This document shows positions 33,129-38,544 of a stretch of DNA of 38,544 bases, piece after piece. Location of the stretch: IMG/VR virus record IMGVR_UViG_3300017917_001353, positions 1-38,544 of that record, one strand, 5' to 3'. The DNA is from a virus. The translations under genes were made by a program, and so were the position numbers. A model generated the notes under the pieces. The model was not told the origin of the DNA, searched no databases, and saw only the letters and a program-made list of their open reading frames with translations. Each line of letters starts with the position of its first letter. Within the stretch, counting starts at the first letter, position 1.

Positions 33129-33694
33129 CCTACTTGTTTGATCTTCCTTTTGAGACCGATGCATTTAGCAGCGGCCAGATAGGTAGCAAACTCTGGCTCT
33201 GCGAAGAAGTAGAGAAACTATTTGATAGGATTGATCAGATTTGGCTCTACGGCGGATGGTACGGTATGACCGCATTCTTACTCCGATCTCGAAATAACAT
33301 CAAGATAGATAAAATACGTAGTTGGGATATTGATCCCGAGTGTGAGCGCAAAGCAGACATGCTTAACGAAAATTGGGTTTGGAGAGAATGGGCCTTTAAA
33401 GCATATACACACGATTGCAATCTTCTACAGCCCGCTCTAATGTGCCCTGACATGATTATAAACACCAGCACAGAGCATTTTAAAAGCATGGAATGGTGGC
33501 ACAACATACCCAAAGGTATGATTGTTGTTCTACAAGGAAACAACATGCTGCACGAAGATCACTGTGTAGATTTCGATTGTCTTGAAACCTTTGAGAAAAC
33601 ATTTCCCCTTAGTCAAACTCTTTACTCTGGCCAACTAGATTTCAAATACGATGTCGGTGGCTTCTCAAGATACATGTTAATTGGTAAAAAATAA
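33125..33694 (+). CDS. SAM methyltransferase-like protein, 189 aa
   Basis: Rossmann-type pattern: IWLYGGWYGMTAFLL (SAM loop position, degenerate glycine-rich), IRSWDIDPECERKAD (acidic ribose-binding end of strand 2, DID), then PDMIINTSTEHFKS and GMIVVLQGNNML. This is a common layout in phage methyltransferase-like proteins. The glycine loop is weak, so it could be inactive or bind another ligand. Last gene of the long sugar operon; ATGA overlap with the E1 beta-like gene. Confidence 0.6.
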   Translation: MTYLFDLPFETDAFSSGQIGSKLWLCEEVEKLFDRIDQIWLYGGWYGMTAFLLRSRNNIKIDKIRSWDIDPECERKADMLNENWVWREWAFKAYTHDCNLLQPALMCPDMIINTSTEHFKSMEWWHNIPKGMIVVLQGNNMLHEDHCVDFDCLETFEKTFPLSQTLYSGQLDFKYDVGGFSRYMLIGKK

Positions 33695-33708
33695 TGTATT
33701 TTTACCAA
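33681..33708 (+). terminator. Stem-loop at the end of the sugar operon
   Basis: TTGGTAAAAA and TTTTTACCAA form a perfect 10-bp stem with an 8-nt loop that spans the stop of the methyltransferase-like gene. On the plus strand it is followed by A residues, not T, so it is not a classical intrinsic terminator. It may stabilise the 3' end or mark a processing site. Confidence 0.4.
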
Positions 33709-33713
33709 AAAAC

Positions 33714-33742
33714 TTGACTTTTGTACCTCTTTTCGCTAAACT
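33714..33742 (+). promoter_or_regulatory. Sigma70-like promoter of the lysis region
   Basis: TTGACT (33714-33719), 17-bp spacer, TAAACT (33737-33742). The -10 box is less ideal than the left-end promoters. It precedes the SleB gene by about 45 nt of leader, which has a strong AAGGAGG Shine-Dalgarno at 33782-33788. Confidence 0.65.
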
Positions 33743-33793
33743 TATGGCTTAGTTGAATAACTATTCTTACCGCTAACGAAAAAGGAGGTCTTT

Positions 33794-34372
33794 ATGACTG
33801 AAATTACGCTAGAAAGGAACGATAGTGATGTTGAGGTCAACTCAGTTGCTGTCAAAGCCATTAGTGCATGTTTAATGGCTTTAGGTGTATTCCTAACTGT
33901 TTCTTTACTATTGTGGGCTATCAATTTTAAATTAGATGGTCCTGCTGATGTGGAATCAAGCCACGTTACAGCCAAAGTGAGAGAAAGGCAATTGGCCTGT
34001 CTTGCTAAAAATATCTACTACGAAGCCGGGAACCAACCCTTTGAGGGTAAGGTCGCTGTGGCACAGGTAACTCTGAATAGAACAGAGAGTGGACAGTATC
34101 CTGAAGATATCTGTCAAACTATCTACCAAAAGAACATAGTCTACGAAAAAGTACTATGCCAATTTAGTTGGGTCTGCGATAGGGCACTGCTAACACGCCC
34201 TATGCATAATGCAAATTACAATGAGAGTATGGAAGTAGCCAAAAAAGTTCTGCTAGAAGGGTTTAGACTGCCTAGTCTAAAAGAAGCCATGTACTTTCAC
34301 GGTGACTATATCAATCCGGGCTGGAAACGCGAACGCATCGCTAAAATCGGCAATCACATTTTTTACAAATAA
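33794..34372 (+). CDS. Signal-anchored SleB-type cell-wall hydrolase (endolysin candidate), 192 aa
   Basis: Predicted peptidoglycan hydrolase. Residues about 21-45 form one hydrophobic helix (AISACLMALGVFLTVSLLLW), like a signal-anchor or SAR endolysin N-terminus. The catalytic domain (about 66-192) matches the SleB/CwlJ hydrolase family: CLAKNIYYEAGNQPFEGKVAVAQVTLNR with catalytic-type Glu77, then CQFSWVCD and FHGDYINPGW. AAGGAGG lies 5 nt upstream. The hydrophobic helix suggests it reaches the periplasm by itself and may be released at lysis; a holin-like gene follows at once. Confidence 0.85.
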   Translation: MTEITLERNDSDVEVNSVAVKAISACLMALGVFLTVSLLLWAINFKLDGPADVESSHVTAKVRERQLACLAKNIYYEAGNQPFEGKVAVAQVTLNRTESGQYPEDICQTIYQKNIVYEKVLCQFSWVCDRALLTRPMHNANYNESMEVAKKVLLEGFRLPSLKEAMYFHGDYINPGWKRERIAKIGNHIFYK

Positions 34373-34380
34373 GGAAAATC

Positions 34381-34713
34381 ATGAAACTTTTAGTCAATAT
34401 GTTTAACGTTGTTTCGGTGCCAATTAATCATGTGATTACGTTTGCTAAAACCCATCTCGGGCATGTTAGTGCAAATACGCTAGGCTGGATTACAATTATC
34501 CTATTGCATCTGGCCAGCGTACCTACCCTAGTTGCAGTCTTACTGGCTCAGAACGACAAATTACCATCAATTGATCTTATGATGTTTGTTTGGGCCGCGC
34601 TAACTACGCTGTTCTTCAAAAGTCTTATTGAAAAGAACTATTTGTATATCGCAACTAACTGTATGGGCTTTTTGGCACAGACAGTACTGATGGGGTTCAT
34701 CTTGTTCAAATAA
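34381..34713 (+). CDS. Small membrane protein, holin candidate, 110 aa
   Basis: Three likely transmembrane helices at about residues 33-56, 64-82 and 88-109, with few charges between and a short hydrophilic N-terminus. Size and topology match class I holins, and it follows the SleB hydrolase by 8 nt with AAGGAAAATC upstream. Placement is the main argument; membrane proteins with other roles cannot be excluded. Confidence 0.6.
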   Translation: MKLLVNMFNVVSVPINHVITFAKTHLGHVSANTLGWITIILLHLASVPTLVAVLLAQNDKLPSIDLMMFVWAALTTLFFKSLIEKNYLYIATNCMGFLAQTVLMGFILFK

Positions 34714-34719
34714 TAAATA
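34713..34719 (+). promoter_or_regulatory. Late promoter-like box ATAAATA
   Basis: TAATAAATACGTGAATG: the box overlaps the stop of the membrane-protein gene and ends 5 nt before the ATG at 34725. T4 geometry puts transcription start at the A of that ATG. It may also be chance in AT-rich DNA. Confidence 0.35.
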
Positions 34720-34724
34720 CGTGA

Positions 34725-34973
34725 ATGCGTATACAAGATCTTTTAGAAAAGAAACTCAAAGCGCCCACAGCCAGCCAATGCTCTGTGGGCCATTCTCGCC
34801 TTAGCAATGTTCGTTATTCACAATGCGTTAGTTTAGGTTTGCTTAAACACGACAGCGATCACACCGATGGCACCGGCAAACAAGGCGTTAAGGGTAGTGG
34901 TAAATCCTTAAAAGGACGCAGAGCAAAAAGCGAGATCCATGGCGGCCCTGTAAAAGACTATGACGGAAAATAA
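34725..34973 (+). CDS. Hypothetical protein, 82 aa
   Basis: Starts MRIQDLLEKKLKAP, then SVGHSRLSNVRYSQCVSLGLL and a Gly/Lys-rich tail (GTGKQGVKGSGKSLKGRR). I do not know its function; the basic glycine-rich tail suggests nucleic acid contact. No SD is visible. It overlaps the Cys-rich gene by 14 nt. Confidence 0.65.
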   Translation: MRIQDLLEKKLKAPTASQCSVGHSRLSNVRYSQCVSLGLLKHDSDHTDGTGKQGVKGSGKSLKGRRAKSEIHGGPVKDYDGK

Positions 34974-35115
34974 TCTTTCTTTTGAAAACTATAAAAGGTA
35001 TACAAGAAAGTGCAAATGCGGGTGCGATATGCACTGCGGTCATAGTTGTCTAGAATGTGATTATTGTACAGAATGTGAGTGCGAGTATTGTTTAACTTCT
35101 AACGAAAAGGACTAA
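34960..35115 (+). CDS. 51-aa protein with ten cysteines, first gene of Fe-S operon
   Basis: A short ORF in the 145-bp gap between the 82-aa gene and iscU. After a 17-residue charged leader (MTENNLSFENYKRY) come ten cysteines: C18, C20, C22, C26, C30, C33, C36, C39, C41, C44 (CKCGCDMHCGHSCLECDYC then TECECEYC). Nearly one residue in five is Cys, with one His on each side of C26. This density suggests a metal, Zn or Fe-S binding role. It sits just before iscU with 2 nt between. It could be a metallothionein-like protein, a redox protein or a scaffold for cluster delivery; none is shown. Confidence 0.8.
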   Translation: MTENNLSFENYKRYTRKCKCGCDMHCGHSCLECDYCTECECEYCLTSNEKD

Positions 35116-35117
35116 AC

Positions 35118-35507
35118 ATGGCATACAGTGATAAAGTTGTAGATCATTACGAAAACCCTAGAAATGTTGGCTCTTTTGATAAGAACGACACTGATGTAGG
35201 CACGGGTATGGTCGGAGCCCCCGCTTGCGGAGATGTAATGAAGTTACAGATAAAGGTTGATGAACATGGTATTATTAGAGATGCTCGTTTTAAGACATAT
35301 GGTTGCGGCTCCGCAATCGCCAGCTCGAGCCTGGTCACTGAAATGGTTAAAGGAATGCATCTGGATGATGCTAGTAACATTCGTAATAGCCAGATTGCTG
35401 AAGAACTAGCCCTTCCGCCAGTTAAAATTCATTGCAGTATTTTAGCCGAAGATGCTATCAAGGCCGCAGTAGAAGATTATAAAAAGAAACATGATCTCAC
35501 TAACTGA
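35118..35507 (+). CDS. iscU: IscU-type Fe-S cluster scaffold, 129 aa
   Basis: Scaffold on which [2Fe-2S]/[4Fe-4S] clusters are built from a cysteine desulfurase and transferred to targets. All ligand residues are present at the E. coli positions: Cys37 and Asp39 (GAPACGDVM), Cys63 (YGCGSAIA), His105 and Cys106 (IHCSILAEDAI). The chaperone-recognition motif LPPVK is at residues 99-103. Length 129, versus 128 in E. coli, so it is a full protein and not a NifU N-domain fragment. No desulfurase (IscS), HscA or HscB is in the window, so these must come from the host. It is the second gene of the Fe-S operon and overlaps iscA by 17 nt. Confidence 0.95.
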   Translation: MAYSDKVVDHYENPRNVGSFDKNDTDVGTGMVGAPACGDVMKLQIKVDEHGIIRDARFKTYGCGSAIASSSLVTEMVKGMHLDDASNIRNSQIAEELALPPVKIHCSILAEDAIKAAVEDYKKKHDLTN

Positions 35508-35811
35508 GTCTGCTTCTAAAAAAATAAACCAAACTCTAAAGAAACGCGGACGCGGTCTTGGAATTAGAATTGGTGTCAAAACTACAGGTTGTAGTGGTCT
35601 AGCCTATGTGCTAGAATATGTAGACACACCTGGCCCAGATGATAAATGTATAGACTGCGGAGAATGTAAAGTTTTCGTAGATCCAAAGAGTTGTCCATAT
35701 TTGCAGGGCATGACTATTGACTATGTCAAGCAAGGACTAAATGAAGGATTTGAATTTAAGAATCCAAATGAACGCGATCGTTGTGGTTGCGGGGAGAGTT
35801 TTAGAGTATGA
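35491..35811 (+). CDS. iscA: IscA-like A-type Fe-S carrier with extra cysteines, 106 aa
   Basis: A-type carrier that takes clusters from the scaffold to client enzymes. The three conserved cysteines are C34 (TTGCSGLAY), C98 and C100 (DRCGCGESF). Beyond these it has C53-x2-C56-x2-C59 (KCIDCGEC) and C68, where common IscA proteins have none. This may form an additional metal site. Start ATG 35491 lies inside the iscU end; ATGA overlap with erpA follows. Length 106 is typical for the family. Confidence 0.92.
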   Translation: MISLTESASKKINQTLKKRGRGLGIRIGVKTTGCSGLAYVLEYVDTPGPDDKCIDCGECKVFVDPKSCPYLQGMTIDYVKQGLNEGFEFKNPNERDRCGCGESFRV

Positions 35812-36131
35812 TCGAAGTTACAGAAACAGCCGTTAAAAAAATTACTGATCTTCTAGCAGAAGAAAACAATCCAAAACTTAAACTTCGTACTTTTGTACAA
35901 GGCGGAGGATGCAGTGGATTCCAATACGGATTTACATTTGACGAAGAACAGGCCGAAGACGACTTTGTAATCGAACGTCCGGGCATGACTCTGCTAGTAG
36001 ATGCAATGAGTATGCAGTACCTTTCTGGCGCAACAATTGATTATAAAGAAGAACTTATGGGCAGTAGTTTTACTATAAACAATCCGCAAGCCCAAAGTAC
36101 CTGCGGTTGCGGCAGTAGTTTTAGTGTATGA
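35808..36131 (+). CDS. erpA: ErpA-like A-type Fe-S carrier, 107 aa
   Basis: The sequence [44 protein letters not shown] and [11 protein letters not shown] is a close match in pattern to E. coli ErpA, which delivers [4Fe-4S] clusters to essential enzymes of isoprenoid synthesis and others. Ligand cysteines C35, C99 and C101 are present, and it has no extra Cys. It is the last gene of the four-gene Fe-S operon, starting in an ATGA overlap. Having both IscA- and ErpA-type carriers on one phage is unusual. Confidence 0.95.
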   Translation: MIEVTETAVKKITDLLAEENNPKLKLRTFVQGGGCSGFQYGFTFDEEQAEDDFVIERPGMTLLVDAMSMQYLSGATIDYKEELMGSSFTINNPQAQSTCGCGSSFSV

Positions 36132-36148
36132 TTTTGGTAAAAAACTTC

Positions 36149-36177
36149 TTGACATTTGGCTCAATTTCCCATACAAT
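36149..36177 (+). promoter_or_regulatory. Near-consensus sigma70 promoter of the DNA ligase unit
   Basis: TTGACA (36149-36154), 17-bp spacer, TACAAT (36172-36177). It lies just after the erpA stop. The -10 box is the left end of an 18-bp perfect palindrome (next entry). Confidence 0.9.
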
Positions 36178-36189
36178 ATTAATATTGTA
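36172..36189. promoter_or_regulatory. 18-bp perfect palindrome, operator candidate
   Basis: TACAATATTAATATTGTA reads the same on both strands with no interruption. It begins with the -10 box of the ligase promoter and runs past the predicted transcription start (about 36184). Position and symmetry suggest binding by a dimeric regulator that blocks RNA polymerase. The DNA is AT-rich, so chance cannot be excluded entirely. Confidence 0.65.
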
Positions 36190-36196
36190 AACACAC

Positions 36197-37507
36197 ATGG
36201 GAACACACATGAATCCTTGCGAACGAGTTATTTCCGACCTGGAAACTCATTCCAGCCGTATCAACAAAGAACAAATTATCGAAGCCAATTTGGACAATGC
36301 AGAACTGTTCGAAGGCTTTGAACTAGCACTTAGTCCCTACATCACATTTGGTGTTAAAAAGGTCCCAAGCCATAGCGGACCCGACGGACAGGGACTTCCC
36401 TGGGTTGCCTTTAAAGAACTGTGTCATCTGTTGAGCACACGCCAACTCACCGGTGACGATGCCCGTTCAGCAATTGAACTAGCACTTATGGCTAGCCGCA
36501 AGGACCAATGGAACAATTGGTATCGTCGTATCCTTATCAAGGATCTGCGTTGCGGTGTAAGCGAAAAGACTGTTAACAAGGTTAAGAAAAATGCTGTACC
36601 TGTGTTCGAGTGTATGCTTGCACACGATGGTGCCAATCACGAAAAGAAAATCACAGGCAAGAAACTGCTCGAACCCAAACTAGACGGTGTTCGTTGCATC
36701 ACTGTGGTTGACTGCGAATCACAGACTGTGACTCAGTACACCCGTAACGGTAAGGTGCTAGAGAACTTTGGTCACATTACAGAAGGCCTGCTGGCTAACA
36801 TCGATCTAATCGGCCGCAGTTACGTTCTTGACGGCGAAGTTGTTTCAAAGAGTTTTCAAGATCTTATGAAGCAGGTTCACCGTAAAGATAACGTGCAGGC
36901 TCAGGACGCTCGTCTCATGCTGTTTGATATCCTTCCTCTTAGCGAGTTTAAGAAGGGCAAGAGTATTATGGGACAGCGCCGTCGTACTAATCTACTCAAA
37001 ACACTCAAGCCTGTTTTTGATAAAGCAGGGCACATCGACATCATTCCGCAGATTGAGATTAATCTAGACGAATATGTTGGCGAACTCCAGTTTAAAGAAT
37101 TTAACAAAAACGCCATCGAACAGGGCTTCGAAGGCATTATGATCAAGGATCCTGAAGCAGTATATGAATGCAAGCGAAGCACAAGTTGGCTCAAGCAAAA
37201 GCCTTTCATTGAAGTCAGTTTGGCTGTCACAGCCGTTGAAGAAGGTACAGGCAAGAATGAAGGTCGCCTCGGTGCTCTTATCTGTGAAGGTGAAGATGAT
37301 GGAAGAAAGATTCGCGTCAATGTTGGCTCGGGCTTTACCGATGATCAACGTACCGAATACTGGGCTGGCAAGGACGATCTGGTTGGTCAGATTATTGAAA
37401 TCCGAGCAGATGCGGCAACTCGGAGCCAAGATAGTGAAGATGTATACAGCCTACGGTTTCCGCGTTTCCTCCGATTCCGTGGTTTTAAAGCAGGTGAAAA
37501 AATTTAA
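36197..37507 (+). CDS. ATP-dependent DNA ligase, 436 aa
   Basis: Seals nicks in phage DNA using ATP, via a lysyl-AMP. Motif I EPKLDGVRC has the adenylated Lys161. Further elements are the GEVV strand (DGEVVSKS), EGIMIKDPEA (motif IV) and WLKQKP (motif V). An N-terminal all-helix domain of about 150 residues precedes the nucleotidyltransferase domain, and the C-terminal OB-fold runs from about 345. No signal peptide or BRCT. Two in-frame ATGs (36197, 36209) both lack a clear SD; the upper one is used here. Length fits mid-sized phage ligases. It heads the operon with the 80-aa gene, IF-1 and the 89-aa gene. Confidence 0.95.
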   Translation: MGTHMNPCERVISDLETHSSRINKEQIIEANLDNAELFEGFELALSPYITFGVKKVPSHSGPDGQGLPWVAFKELCHLLSTRQLTGDDARSAIELALMASRKDQWNNWYRRILIKDLRCGVSEKTVNKVKKNAVPVFECMLAHDGANHEKKITGKKLLEPKLDGVRCITVVDCESQTVTQYTRNGKVLENFGHITEGLLANIDLIGRSYVLDGEVVSKSFQDLMKQVHRKDNVQAQDARLMLFDILPLSEFKKGKSIMGQRRRTNLLKTLKPVFDKAGHIDIIPQIEINLDEYVGELQFKEFNKNAIEQGFEGIMIKDPEAVYECKRSTSWLKQKPFIEVSLAVTAVEEGTGKNEGRLGALICEGEDDGRKIRVNVGSGFTDDQRTEYWAGKDDLVGQIIEIRADAATRSQDSEDVYSLRFPRFLRFRGFKAGEKI

Positions 37508-37508
37508 T

Positions 37509-37751
37509 ATGGACAAAAGTGCATTAAAAGATTTTACGTATGGTGGCATAACAGAGATATTGCATAACCGTAAGTATTATTATCATAGCACAGTAGGGGC
37601 CGAATACAGTCACTTTACAGATGAAGGTAAAGAGGTTCTTAACGAGTTTATGAATTTGATGGCATTCAAAATGCTACAGGCAGAGGAGGCCGACCTTAGA
37701 GAACGGTCAAAACAAATGGTTATTAACGGTTTGAAAGGAGATAAAATTTAA
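37509..37751 (+). CDS. Hypothetical protein, 80 aa
   Basis: Starts at ATG 37509, one base after the ligase stop; a longer reading frame extends upstream but would run inside the ligase gene. [18 protein letters not shown], then [25 protein letters not shown] and a long C-terminal helix rich in Glu/Lys/Arg. I do not recognise a family. Small size and charged helix suggest a regulator or binding protein; that is a guess. Confidence 0.65.
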   Translation: MDKSALKDFTYGGITEILHNRKYYYHSTVGAEYSHFTDEGKEVLNEFMNLMAFKMLQAEEADLRERSKQMVINGLKGDKI

Positions 37752-37753
37752 TC

Positions 37754-37972
37754 GTGGCCAAAGAAGAAGCAATTCAGATGGAGGGTAGGGTTGAAGAAGT
37801 CCTACCTAACGCTATGTTTAGGGTTAAGCTCGATCACGGAGCAACAATCCTTGGACACATTTCGGGCAAAATGCGTCAAAACAAAATTCAGATCCTTGCA
37901 GGCGATGCTGTGCGAGTTGAAATGAGCCCATACGATCTAACTAAAGGTCGTATTGTATACCGTAGCAAATGA
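37754..37972 (+). CDS. infA: Translation initiation factor IF-1, 72 aa
   Basis: A complete S1/OB-fold IF-1: residues 1-72 align end to end with bacterial IF-1 in pattern ([60 protein letters not shown]). IF-1 binds the 30S A site and steers initiator tRNA choice. Start is GTG at 37754, and an ATGA overlap links it to the next gene. The gene sits in a phage operon with DNA ligase, so it is likely a captured host gene that now serves phage translation. Phage copies are uncommon. Confidence 0.95.
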   Translation: MAKEEAIQMEGRVEEVLPNAMFRVKLDHGATILGHISGKMRQNKIQILAGDAVRVEMSPYDLTKGRIVYRSK

Positions 37973-38238
37973 AACGGCGTTTTAGAACTTTTGTGCGGTC
38001 AGGCTGGTACCTGGCTGAAGTGCCTAGAACCAACCTTTGGCGTTGGCAAGAGGCAGCACAATCTAACAATGATATCGAATGGGGTTCAGAAGCCCACTAT
38101 AGACATATTAGATCTTGGTGCCACGGTACATTCGGAAAGAATACCTGGGAAGGCAGAATGTTGCCCACCGGATGCAAAGAATTTGTTTTCCAGAAAGAAA
38201 AAGACAGAACCCTATTTTTACTAAAATTTGGGTCATAA
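37969..38238 (+). CDS. Hypothetical protein, 89 aa
   Basis: A basic, tryptophan-rich protein ([38 protein letters not shown], ending LFLLKFGS). Unrecognised. The ATG overlaps the IF-1 stop (ATGA), so expression is coupled to IF-1. The high Trp/Arg content could mean RNA or ribosome contact, which is speculative. Confidence 0.65.
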   Translation: MKRRFRTFVRSGWYLAEVPRTNLWRWQEAAQSNNDIEWGSEAHYRHIRSWCHGTFGKNTWEGRMLPTGCKEFVFQKEKDRTLFLLKFGS

Positions 38239-38267
38239 AAAAAGGACCTTTCGGTCCTTTTTTATTC
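38239..38267. terminator. Bidirectional intrinsic terminator
   Basis: AAAAAGGACC-TTTC-GGTCCTTTTT: a GC core of 5 bp extended by A-T pairs, a 4-nt loop and T-runs on both strands. It lies between the stop of the 89-aa gene (38238) and the stop of the convergent HNH gene (38262), so it serves both operons. Confidence 0.95.
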
Positions 38268-38544
38268 TAAGTAGTTTGCCCAACTTGGATGTTGTAGATC
38301 CCACTTCATCCGCTTACGTTTGTCAGCCAGTTGGAAGTAACTAGGCTTGTAAGGCTTGTTCTTTGGGACAATCTTCTTGTTGTTACCTTTGCTTGCGTTG
38401 CAAGGACCACAGGCCGTAACACAGTTCTCCCAAACAGTCTTACCACCGTGGCTAGATGGTAGAACGTGGTCGAGAGTAGCAGTCTTACGGTTCAGTTCTG
38501 CTTCGCAGTAGACACAGCGGTATCCGTCACGAAGGAACACGTTC
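38262..38544 (-). CDS. HNH endonuclease, partial (N-terminus outside window)
   Basis: Zn-containing HNH nuclease: CVYC (first Cys pair), LDHVLPSSHGGKTVWENCVTAC with the DH / H / N catalytic pattern, then CGPCNASKGNN (second Cys pair). The reading frame continues beyond the window end: codons upstream of the in-frame GTG still read NVFLRD, typical of the HNH lead-in RNVFLRD, so the GTG is not the true start. Such proteins are often homing or packaging-associated phage nucleases; which is not decided here. Confidence 0.9.
   Translation of the reverse strand, partial: NVFLRDGYRCVYCEAELNRKTATLDHVLPSSHGGKTVWENCVTACGPCNASKGNNKKIVPKNKPYKPSYFQLADKRKRMKWDLQHPSWANYLE

Noticed and set aside
13069-33694. 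RiPP (peptide natural product) cluster based on radical SAM/SPASM enzymes
   Set aside because: No short precursor peptide, RRE-type leader-binding domain or transporter is visible; the neighbours are sugar enzymes instead.
33681-33708. Classical intrinsic terminator after the sugar operon
   Set aside because: The stem is perfect, but it is followed by A residues on the plus strand, so it does not meet the U-tract rule; kept only as a stem-loop of unknown role.
37164-37751. 195-aa frame starting inside the ligase gene
   Set aside because: Only the last 80 codons (from 37509) lie outside the ligase; the upstream part is a shadow of the ligase frame.

Overview
The window looks like part of the genome of a large, tailed, T4-type marine bacteriophage. 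This is inferred from a dense layout with ATGA/TAATG junctions, TAAATA-type late-promoter boxes, a virion protein of 1818 residues built from Ig-like repeats, an ATP-dependent DNA ligase, an SleB-type lysis enzyme beside a small membrane protein, a phage-encoded tRNA and an HNH endonuclease. No ribosomal RNA, replication-origin genes or integrase are visible. The host cannot be named from this window.

Layout. (1) Bases 1-1414, minus strand: small accessory genes, each with its own sigma70-like promoter (TTGCnn, 17-bp spacer, TATAAT) and, for two of them, an identical terminator hairpin. They are followed by a CAT-anticodon tRNA, an unassigned structured stretch and a strong terminator. (2) 1415-1924: gene-free DNA with iterated CTACAGCGGGG motifs, hairpins and a (TATATG)4 microsatellite. 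(3) 1925-5466: an AspH-type 2OG hydroxylase, small unknown genes, a GC-rich unknown plus-strand gene, and two GT-B-like glycosyltransferase candidates. (4) 5559-13066: a giant virion protein carrying a complete subtilisin-like protease domain with five He_PIG-type repeats, then a repeat-plus-GT-A protein. (5) 13069-33694: one long plus-strand gene train. It has five radical SAM enzymes (four with twitch/SPASM-like features, one of B12-binding type), three paralogous putative glycosyltransferases, a 3,5-epimerase (RmlC type), three NAD-dependent sugar epimerases/reductases, a 2OG oxygenase, four SGNH-like hydrolases, a split thiamine-diphosphate enzyme (E1 alpha and E1 beta about 9 kb apart) and a methyltransferase-like protein. 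(6) 33794-34973: a signal-anchored SleB hydrolase, a holin-like membrane protein and an unknown. (7) 34960-36131: a 51-residue protein with ten cysteines, IscU, IscA and ErpA, a compact Fe-S cluster assembly operon. (8) 36197-38238: ATP-dependent DNA ligase, an unknown, translation initiation factor IF-1 and another unknown, closed by a bidirectional terminator facing an HNH endonuclease.

How the parts may work together (inference): the 13-34 kb train reads as a glycan or sugar pathway, possibly making or modifying a surface or fibre sugar. The Fe-S operon could load the [4Fe-4S] clusters of the five radical SAM enzymes. IF-1 and the tRNA suggest the phage adjusts host translation. The combination of phage-borne IscU+IscA+ErpA with a radical-SAM-rich sugar pathway is the strongest candidate here for an undescribed system.
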